DNA of 5,858 nt, taken from the NCBI GenBank assembly GCA_029863355.1, contig JAOTVO010000178.1, forward strand, positions 1 through 5,858, read 5' to 3'. Each line of letters starts with the position of its first letter. The first letter of the stretch is position 1. Of the stretch, positions 1-5,858 are shown piece by piece. The stretch is from Candidatus Krumholzibacteriia bacterium. Its GTDB lineage: Bacteria > Krumholzibacteriota > Krumholzibacteria > WVZY01 > JAKEHA01. The notes beneath the pieces were generated by a model. It did no database searches, was not told the DNA's origin, and saw nothing but the letters and a program-made list of their open reading frames with translations. The translations under genes and the position numbers were made by a program.

Positions 1-25
1 GCATCGAGCGCGCGCGCGACGAGGC

Positions 26-29
<4 letters not shown>
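1..29 (+). CDS. 3' end of an upstream gene, possibly selA (partial)
   Basis: Only the last eight codons are in the window: the frame ending in TGA at 27-29 reads I-E-R-A-R-D-E-A-stop. The TGA overlaps the ATG of selB in an ATGA junction, the usual sign of translationally coupled genes in one operon. Eight residues are too few to identify a family. The selA suggestion (selenocysteine synthase, which converts Ser-tRNA(Sec) to Sec-tRNA(Sec)) rests on the common selA-selB gene order and not on the residues themselves. Confidence 0.4.
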
Positions 30-1945
<1,916 letters not shown>

Positions 1946-1987
1946 GGCCGCCGCCGCCAGACTCCTTCGATACGGCGGTTTTGGAGC

Positions 1988-2016
1988 TTCCGAAAATGCG
2001 CGTTCTGTGCTATATT
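1988..2016 (+). promoter_or_regulatory. Candidate extended -10 promoter for the secreted-protein gene
   Basis: A good -10 box, TATATT at 2011-2016, is preceded by TG at 2008-2009 with one base between (TGCTATATT), an extended -10 element. The -35 at 17-bp spacing (TTCCGA, 1988-1993) matches the consensus poorly, as is common for extended -10 promoters. The local sequence is AT-richer than the flanking genes. Transcription would start near 2023, giving a leader of roughly 105 bases before the ATG at 2131. This suggests the small gene has its own transcript separate from selB. Confidence 0.5.
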
Positions 2017-2130
2017 ACCTGTTGAGGCGCTGGGGCAGACCACATCACCCGCACAGCATCCAACGAAACGTGCCGGCCACAGGAGTGGCGGGAAGCAGTG
2101 CCGTTGGCGGCCCCAACGAAGGTGATGACG

Positions 2131-2499
2131 ATGAGAACCGTTTCCAGAATCCTGGTCGCAGTGGCCCTGCTGGCGCTGGTCCTTTCTCCACTGGCCGTAT
2201 CCGCCGACCAATTGATGTTGCCCATGGAGAAGAAGCTCCAGCCCGGCGTCAACATCGTCCAGTACGGCGACCAGAGCTTCAGGTTCTCTGCGCCGGTCAG
2301 GCTCTTCGTCAAGCTCAACCCGGCGGGCGCGACCCAGATCCGGATGGAGGTTCGGATCTACGGATCGCCCTCGGGCACGTCGAGCGACCCCATCGAAATC
2401 CAGTGGATGAACTGGGGCGCCGAGATCCACGTGGGCACGCTCCCGGAGTCGGGCTTGTTGGCCCTTCTCAACACGGAGTCGGGCATGACCGAGAAGTAG
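2131..2499 (+). CDS. Small secreted protein of unknown function
   Basis: I do not recognise this family. The start is ATG 2131. AGGTGAT at 2120-2126 matches the region of 16S rRNA complementarity that extends from GGAGGTGAT and places the ribosome correctly for 2131. The in-frame ATG at 2125 overlaps that site, and a GTG at 2098 has no such support. The product has 122 residues. It begins with a textbook signal peptide: R2 and R6, then a hydrophobic core at about residues 7-18 (ILVAVALLALVL), then VSA at 23-25, with likely cleavage before D26. The mature part is about 97 residues and has no cysteines, so it is neither a lipoprotein nor disulfide-bonded. It carries alternating polar and hydrophobic stretches (for example RLFVKLNP, IRMEVRIYG) that suggest a small beta-sandwich or beta-barrel. 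There is no second membrane segment. It sits alone between selB and the RNA-like region, with its own predicted promoter. A periplasmic or exported role is inferred from the signal peptide only. Confidence 0.8.
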   Translation: MRTVSRILVAVALLALVLSPLAVSADQLMLPMEKKLQPGVNIVQYGDQSFRFSAPVRLFVKLNPAGATQIRMEVRIYGSPSGTSSDPIEIQWMNWGAEIHVGTLPESGLLALLNTESGMTEK

Positions 2500-2663
2500 C
2501 GACGCCTCGCCCGCCGGAAAACCTGTTTACTCCCGTTAATTTTCTTTACCCATCGCGCGTCGACCTCTTTGCGCGCCGTCCCGCAGCCTCCGCCCTGCAC
2601 CATAACCATAAGTACTAGAAGCGGTTACCGGACCAGGTCGCGGACCGTCTTCTCCCGTTATGG
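2500..2663. other. Intergenic stretch with no gene seen
   Basis: No ORF with a credible start and ribosome site is visible here. The first half is AT-richer (around 2519-2549, with runs of A and T) and could be the 3' untranslated region of the secreted-protein gene, but I find no stable hairpin followed by T residues. A tandem CCATAA repeat at 2600-2605 and 2606-2611 gives two weak -10-like hexamers (CATAAC and CATAAG) just upstream of the structured RNA candidate, without a good -35. From 2621 small dyads begin (GCGGTT 2621-2626 with GACCGT 2643-2648, two G-U pairs), which may belong to the RNA. Confidence 0.5.
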
Positions 2664-2941
2664 CACGGATATTGCCTTACTCCGTGAGGCAACACCCAAC
2701 CGCGTCCATGGACGGAGCTTACCTTAGCACCGGATACAGGAAGAGGAACGATGCGGTTGTGGGGGGCGATGCTGGAGGCTGCGTACACCTGGGTTCGTCG
2801 GCTCGCCGGCAAATCCGGGATGCCTTCCCCTGAGTGGCTCGCCAAGCCAGTGAATCATAGCCCTTGCCCTTAGCTTGATTCCGAACGGCATCGCCCTCCG
2901 CTAATCGAAGAGGGAAGCACGAAAGTGCTTCCCTCTTCGTG
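2664..2941 (+). ncRNA. Candidate structured non-coding RNA ending at an intrinsic terminator
   Basis: Two long helices lie side by side. P1 pairs 2697-2706 (CAACCGCGTC) with 2750-2759 (GATGCGGTTG), 10 bp with one G-U. P2 pairs 2761-2772 (GGGGGGCGATGC) with 2888-2899 (GCATCGCCCTCC), 12 bp with one G-U, enclosing about 115 bases. The P2 domain can form inner helices GGGTT 2791-2795 / AGCCC 2859-2863 and TGGCT 2835-2839 / AGCCA 2845-2849. Upstream are two competing hairpins at 2664-2692. A strong terminator hairpin follows at 2906-2939. The non-Watson-Crick pairs in P1 and P2 are G-U only when read on the + strand, favouring that orientation. I could not match it to tmRNA, RNase P RNA, SRP RNA, a known riboswitch or tRNA. 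A 6S-like RNA is possible from size and the long closing helix, but the two-domain layout does not fit a simple 6S rod. The 5' end is uncertain. A 40-codon ORF at 2751-2873 overlaps it and is the main alternative reading. Confidence 0.45.
2906..2939. terminator. Strong intrinsic terminator hairpin, possibly bidirectional
   Basis: A perfect 15-bp stem (CGAAGAGGGAAGCAC, 2906-2920, with its exact complement 2925-2939) is closed by a GAAA tetraloop at 2921-2924 on the + strand. It is followed on the + strand by TGTTTCTG, a short T-rich stretch. On the - strand the following bases (ATTAGCGG) are not T-rich. It lies 29 bases beyond the stop of the convergent NFACT gene, so it probably separates + strand transcription from that gene. 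Its GNRA loop and better T tract favour + strand use. Confidence 0.8.
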
Positions 2942-2968
2942 TTTCTGCGGGAACCGCTCGGGCCGGGC

Positions 2969-4612
2969 CTATGATCGCCCCTCGTCTCCGGGCGCCTGTG
3001 CGGGCAGCTCCGGGGGGACCATCACCATCTTCTCCCGCTCGCACGCCACCTGGCCGGGGCGGGCTCCCCTGAACTTGCGGACGTACTTGCGGCGCGTGTA
3101 GATCACCGGCACCAGGCCGCTATGCCGCGCCTTCGAGAAGTGCGCCGCCACGGACGCGGCCGCCTCGATCACACGGCCGGACGGCGCGTCGACGCCGCCG
3201 CGCGACTTGAGCACGACGTGAGATCCGGGCACCCCCTGCGCGTGGAACCACAGATCGTCGGGACGCGCGTGGTGGAAGGTGAGGTCGTCGTTCTCCCGGT
3301 TGTCGCGGCCAACGAGCACGAACCACTCGGCGTCGACGTCGTAGCGGCGAAAGGGCGCAGCTGGCGGCGTCTTCTGGCGCCTCCGCCGGCCCGGCACCAC
3401 CGCGGCGCCGTCGATGTCGTACTTGGCGCGGAGCGTCTCCAGGCGCTGAAGCGACTCTCCGAACGAAACCGTCTCCGAGAACAAGCGCAGCGCGGCTTCC
3501 AGCTCGCGCGCTTCGCGCTCGACGAGCGCGAGCCGCCGGCCGGCGTGCTCGGTGCTGCGCTCGAGCTTCGTCGCCTTGCGAAAGCGCGCCTGGATCTGCG
3601 ACTCGAGAGGCATCGCCGGGTCCAGCGCGATCTCCACCGTGCGCTCGGGGTCATAGACGTCGGGCAGCACGACGCGGGCCGCGCCGTTCGGCACGCGGGA
3701 GCGGAACGCGGCCAGTGTCTCGGCCTCGCGCCGGACGTGTTCGTGGCCGGCGGCGCGCTCGAGGTCGCGGCGGAGGTTGTCGGCCAGCGAGCGGCCCGCG
3801 GTGAGCCGTCGGCGCACGGGGCGGAGCAGGCGATCGAGGATCAGGCGGTGCGCGTCCGCCAGGAGATCGCGGCCGACGGCGAGCGCCGCCTCGTCGCCGC
3901 GCGCGTACACCGTTTCGCCGGGAGGCGGAACGGGGGCGGCGGCGCACGGGCGTCCCGCCGCGCGCAAGGTGAAGGGGGTGCCTCCGGCGATCACGCCGTC
4001 CCGGAACGCTGCGAGCGCCGCGGTATCCACGCCGGCCGCGGTGGAGAAGGCCTCCAGGAGCGCGGGATCCAATCCCGCTACCGCGGCCTGTGGCCCGCCG
4101 GGGCCGTCGAATGCGCCGGCGGCCGCTGCCGAAGCCAGCGCGGCCGCGTCGATCGTGTCGATCGATACCCTCGGCTCGCCGGGCGCGCCGTCGCGCGGGC
4201 CGCGGCGGGCGCGTCCCACCGACTCGAGCACGACTTCGCCGCGACGCAACTCGGCACGCGCCCGCGCCCCGTAGAGTGCCAGGCGCAGCGTGATCGCTTC
4301 CTCCTCGTCGCCCGCCGCGTGCGTCTCGATCTCGAGCACGCGATCGCCGGGCACGGCCCGAACCGCGGCCACCCGCCGCCCCTCGAGCCGCTCGAAGCGC
4401 GCGGGAGCCCGGGCGGGGCCCAGCGCCGGCGCCGGCGAGAGAAAGCAAAACGGCCCCGGGGCCTCCAGAATCGCAACCAGGTGGTGCTGACCCCCCTGGG
4501 CGCGCAGCGGGACGCTGAACAGGGGCGCGTACCAGGACGGCACGCCGAAGCGCGCGCCCACGAGAGTAGGCTCCGCGTCGCGGGCCAGAAGGTGCAGGAG
4601 GAGCAGATTCAT
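2969..4612 (-). CDS. NFACT / RqcH-family ribosome quality-control protein (fibronectin-binding A domain family)
   Basis: RqcH-type NFACT proteins bind stalled 50S subunits and recruit tRNA(Ala) to add C-terminal alanine tails that mark the nascent chain for degradation. I start at ATG 4612, giving 547 residues beginning MNLLLLHLLARD, which aligns with the family's usual N-terminus. A TTG 15 codons upstream (4657) is possible, but the added residues look unlike the family. Neither start has a clear Shine-Dalgarno site. The NFACT-N domain is divergent but keeps an Asp-Arg pair (D90-R91, in PGDRVLEI) matching the tRNA-binding DR of Bacillus RqcH. A possible helix-hairpin-helix lies near 180-205. 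DVYDPERTVEIALDP begins near 318, followed by a coiled coil at about 342-405. A basic linker (GRRRRQK) leads to the C-terminal NFACT-R domain (about 421-535), with DLTFHHARPDDLWFHAQG, SKARHSGLVPVIYT and REKMVMVPP. The family is certain; RqcH activity is inferred. Confidence 0.9.
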   Translation of the reverse strand: MNLLLLHLLARDAEPTLVGARFGVPSWYAPLFSVPLRAQGGQHHLVAILEAPGPFCFLSPAPALGPARAPARFERLEGRRVAAVRAVPGDRVLEIETHAAGDEEEAITLRLALYGARARAELRRGEVVLESVGRARRGPRDGAPGEPRVSIDTIDAAALASAAAAGAFDGPGGPQAAVAGLDPALLEAFSTAAGVDTAALAAFRDGVIAGGTPFTLRAAGRPCAAAPVPPPGETVYARGDEAALAVGRDLLADAHRLILDRLLRPVRRRLTAGRSLADNLRRDLERAAGHEHVRREAETLAAFRSRVPNGAARVVLPDVYDPERTVEIALDPAMPLESQIQARFRKATKLERSTEHAGRRLALVEREARELEAALRLFSETVSFGESLQRLETLRAKYDIDGAAVVPGRRRRQKTPPAAPFRRYDVDAEWFVLVGRDNRENDDLTFHHARPDDLWFHAQGVPGSHVVLKSRGGVDAPSGRVIEAAASVAAHFSKARHSGLVPVIYTRRKYVRKFRGARPGQVACEREKMVMVPPELPAQAPGDEGRS

Positions 4613-4662
4613 GTGTTCGGCGACCGTTGGCCGCGGCGACCTGCCCAGAACGGGCAAAACCC

Positions 4663-4699
4663 AACTGGTAACCTATTATTACCGCTGCGGTTACCTGTT
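4663..4699. promoter_or_regulatory. Inverted repeat, candidate operator between divergent genes
   Basis: AACTGGTAACC at 4663-4673 and GGTTACCTGTT at 4689-4699 form an inverted repeat matching at 10 of 11 positions, with a 15-bp spacer. The arm cores, GGTAACC and GGTTACC, are each palindromic around one central base (GGTNACC), and their centres are 22 bp apart, about two helical turns. The repeat spans the predicted NFACT -10 and reaches the -35 boxes of both genes. This is the arrangement expected for a regulator that acts on both promoters. No regulator gene is in the window, so the protein is unknown. A transcribed hairpin is a weaker alternative. Confidence 0.45.
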
Positions 4700-4704
4700 G
4701 ACAC
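4675..4704 (-). promoter_or_regulatory. Candidate promoter of the NFACT gene
   Basis: On the - strand, GTGTCA (4704-4699, four of six consensus bases) and AATAAT (4680-4675, five of six) are separated by 18 bp. Transcription would start near 4668, giving a leader of about 55 bases before ATG 4612. The -35 box overlaps, on the opposite strand, the TTGACA assigned to yicC. Confidence 0.45.
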
Positions 4705-4732
4705 GGCGGGGGCCCACCGACTAGTGTATAGG
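4698..4732 (+). promoter_or_regulatory. Candidate promoter of yicC-gmk
   Basis: A perfect -35 hexamer TTGACA lies at 4698-4703. The -10 is ambiguous: TAGTGT at 4722-4727 has the right 18-bp spacing but only three consensus bases, while TATAGG at 4727-4732 looks better but is 23 bp away. Either would start transcription about 35-45 bases upstream of the yicC GTG. The weak or badly spaced -10 may mean that activator help is needed, or that this lineage uses a different consensus. Confidence 0.4.
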
Positions 4733-4776
4733 GCCATGCAGCCGCTTTTCAACTCCCGGCGCACGAGGAGCCAGCC

Positions 4777-5652
4777 GTGATCGTCAGCATGACCGGATTC
4801 GGACAGGGGGACGCGTCGGACGGACGCGCCACCGCCACCGTCGAGGTGCGGACGGTCAACCACCGCTTCCTCGACTTCGCCATCAAACTACCGCGCAACC
4901 TGCAGCACCGCGAGCGGGATCTCAAGGAGGTCGTCAAGCGCAAGCTCTCGCGGGGGCGCGTGTCCGTGAGCATCGCTGTGGAGGCCGACGCCGGCAAACG
5001 CGGTGCGGTGGTCGACACCGACCTCATGGCGCACTATCTGGAACAACTCCGCGCCTTTGCCAAGGCGCACAAACTGAGCGCCGAGGTGAGTCTGGACACC
5101 CTCGTGCAGATGCCCGACGTGATTGCCTCCGGCGAGGAGGACGCGGGCGGAGACGACGTCTGGCCGCTCGTCGAGAGCGCGCTGGAGAAGGGGCTCGACG
5201 CGTGTCTGGAGATGCGCCGCGCGGAGGGGCGTGCGTTACTGCGGGATCTCGCGGAGCGCATGCGCGCCATCGACACGATCGTCGGCGCCATCGAGGCGGC
5301 GGCGCCGGGCGTTTCGCGGAGCCATGCCGATGCGCTGCGCAAGCGCGTCGAGCAGCTTCTAGGCGACATTCAGATGAACGAGGACCGCCTGGTCAACGAG
5401 ATCGTACTGCTCGCGGACCGGCTCGACATCAGCGAGGAGCTCACGCGGTTGCGCAGCCATGAAGCCCAGTTCAACAAGGCGCTCGCCGACGGCGGGGAGG
5501 TGTCGAAGCGGCTCACCTACCTCCTCCAGGAGATGCACCGGGAGGCGTCGACCATCGGGGCGAAGGCCTCGGACCCCGCGGTGATTCAACGCGCGATCTC
5601 GCTCAAGGAGGAGACCGAGAAACTCCGCGAACAGGTGCAGAACATCGAGTAG
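4777..5652 (+). CDS. yicC: YicC/YloC-family endoribonuclease
   Basis: YicC proteins (YloC in Bacillus) are cytoplasmic oligomeric endoribonucleases. In E. coli the protein promotes turnover of the small RNA RyhB. The 291-residue product is of family length. It starts MIVSMTGFG, the hallmark N-terminus, followed by VEVRTVNHRFLDFAIKLPR. The C-terminal DUF1732 region includes NEIVLLADRLDISEELTRLRSH, then LLQEMHREASTIGAKASD from about residue 249, and ends in the typical REQVQNIE. The GTG at 4777 is the start: GAGGAG at 4765-4770 lies six bases upstream, and the first residues fit the family, whereas ATG 4789 would remove them. One oddity is REAST at 255-259, where the family usually has an asparagine before the threonine (REANT/RESNT). 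gmk follows with no gap, a widespread pairing in bacteria, so the two are almost certainly co-transcribed. Confidence 0.95.
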   Translation: MIVSMTGFGQGDASDGRATATVEVRTVNHRFLDFAIKLPRNLQHRERDLKEVVKRKLSRGRVSVSIAVEADAGKRGAVVDTDLMAHYLEQLRAFAKAHKLSAEVSLDTLVQMPDVIASGEEDAGGDDVWPLVESALEKGLDACLEMRRAEGRALLRDLAERMRAIDTIVGAIEAAAPGVSRSHADALRKRVEQLLGDIQMNEDRLVNEIVLLADRLDISEELTRLRSHEAQFNKALADGGEVSKRLTYLLQEMHREASTIGAKASDPAVIQRAISLKEETEKLREQVQNIE

Positions 5653-5858
5653 GTGAGTGCGCTGAGAACGTCGGTCGCATTTCCAATCGTGATCTCCGGT
5701 CCGTCCGGCGTGGGCAAGACGACGGTGATCGAACGGCTCGTCGCGGCCGACCCGCTGCTCTGCGCATCCATTTCCGCGACCACGCGGCCGCCGCGGGCGG
5801 GCGAGGTGTCGGGGCGCGACTACTTCTTCGTCGTGCGCGACGTCTTCGACCAGATGAA
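5653..5858 (+). CDS. gmk: Guanylate kinase (5' part, cut by the window end)
   Basis: Guanylate kinase phosphorylates GMP to GDP with ATP in the cytoplasm, feeding GTP and (p)ppGpp synthesis. The 68 residues present include the P-loop GPSGVGKTT at 16-24 and the GMP-binding segment from S41 (SATTRPPRAGEVSGRDYFF), with the conserved arginines R45 and R48 and Y57. The only plausible start is GTG 5653, directly after the yicC TAG (5650-5652) and in the same frame. A separate strong ribosome site is not obvious, so translation is probably coupled to termination on yicC. Roughly two thirds of the enzyme lies beyond the window. Downstream neighbours in other bacteria are often rpoZ and coaBC, but none can be seen here. 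Confidence 0.95.
   Translation, partial: MSALRTSVAFPIVISGPSGVGKTTVIERLVAADPLLCASISATTRPPRAGEVSGRDYFFVVRDVFDQM

Noticed and set aside
2015..2025. TTACCTGTTGA repeated at 4691-4701
   Set aside because: Both copies fall in promoter regions, but a few chance 11-base matches are expected in a window of this size.
2621..2650. SRP RNA, from ACCAGGTC
   Set aside because: The conserved GGAAGGAAGCA apical loop segment is missing. Only eight bases agree.
2704..2715. Palindrome CGTCCATGGACG as an operator
   Set aside because: It overlaps the P1 arm and has no promoter or gene start beside it that it would control.
2615..2845. 76-codon - strand frame in the intergenic region
   Set aside because: No recognisable motif and no credible ribosome site. 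It lies opposite the helices of the + strand RNA candidate.
2664..2900. RNase P RNA
   Set aside because: Neither the GAGGAAAGTCC block nor the ACAGAA-CCGGCTTA block is present in the right order.
2759..2901. tmRNA, from the GGGGGCGATGCTGGA resemblance to a tmRNA 5' end
   Set aside because: Too short, with no T-arm GGTTCGAATCC, no 3' CCA and no tag ending in ALAA.
3122..4780. Long open frame (552 codons) on the + strand across the NFACT gene
   Set aside because: Antisense shadow of a high-GC gene: the product is rich in Arg, Ala and Gly with no motif, while the - strand frame carries the NFACT domains.

Overview
This is a high-GC stretch of bacterial chromosome. It carries housekeeping translation and quality-control genes and one intergenic region that looks like an uncharacterised structured RNA. 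I see no mobile element, CRISPR array, tRNA or rRNA. A Sec-type signal peptide, Shine-Dalgarno sites and sigma-70-like promoters point to an ordinary bacterium. GC-rich codon use, a SelB gene and an NFACT/RqcH-type gene beside yicC-gmk would suit a high-GC, poorly cultured phylum (for example Gemmatimonadota, Eisenbacteria or a relative), but the sequence does not settle the lineage.

Layout. Positions 1-29 are the last codons of an upstream gene, plausibly selA, overlapping by ATGA the start of selB (26-1945, +), the selenocysteine-specific elongation factor. An extended -10 promoter (about 1988-2016) then precedes a small gene for a secreted protein of unknown function (2131-2499, +). Positions 2500-2968 hold no convincing protein gene. 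Their second half contains two long helices whose only non-Watson-Crick pairs are G-U on the + strand, a pair of mutually exclusive hairpins, and a perfect 15-bp terminator hairpin. I call this a candidate structured RNA. The terminator also lies just past the stop of the convergent NFACT gene (2969-4612, -).

The NFACT gene and yicC (4777-5652, +) are transcribed divergently from a shared AT-richer region. There the two predicted -35 boxes overlap and a near-perfect inverted repeat (AACTGGTAACC / GGTTACCTGTT) covers the promoters. gmk begins at 5653, immediately after the yicC stop codon and in the same reading frame, and runs off the window.

How the genes work together. selA-selB is the core of the selenocysteine machinery. 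NFACT/RqcH acts on stalled large ribosomal subunits. YicC is an endoribonuclease-family protein, and Gmk makes GDP for nucleotide and (p)ppGpp pools. The grouping of NFACT, yicC and gmk resembles the Bacillus yloA-yloC-gmk neighbourhood, except that the NFACT gene is flipped here. The strongest leads for new biology are the structured RNA and the divergent promoter dyad.
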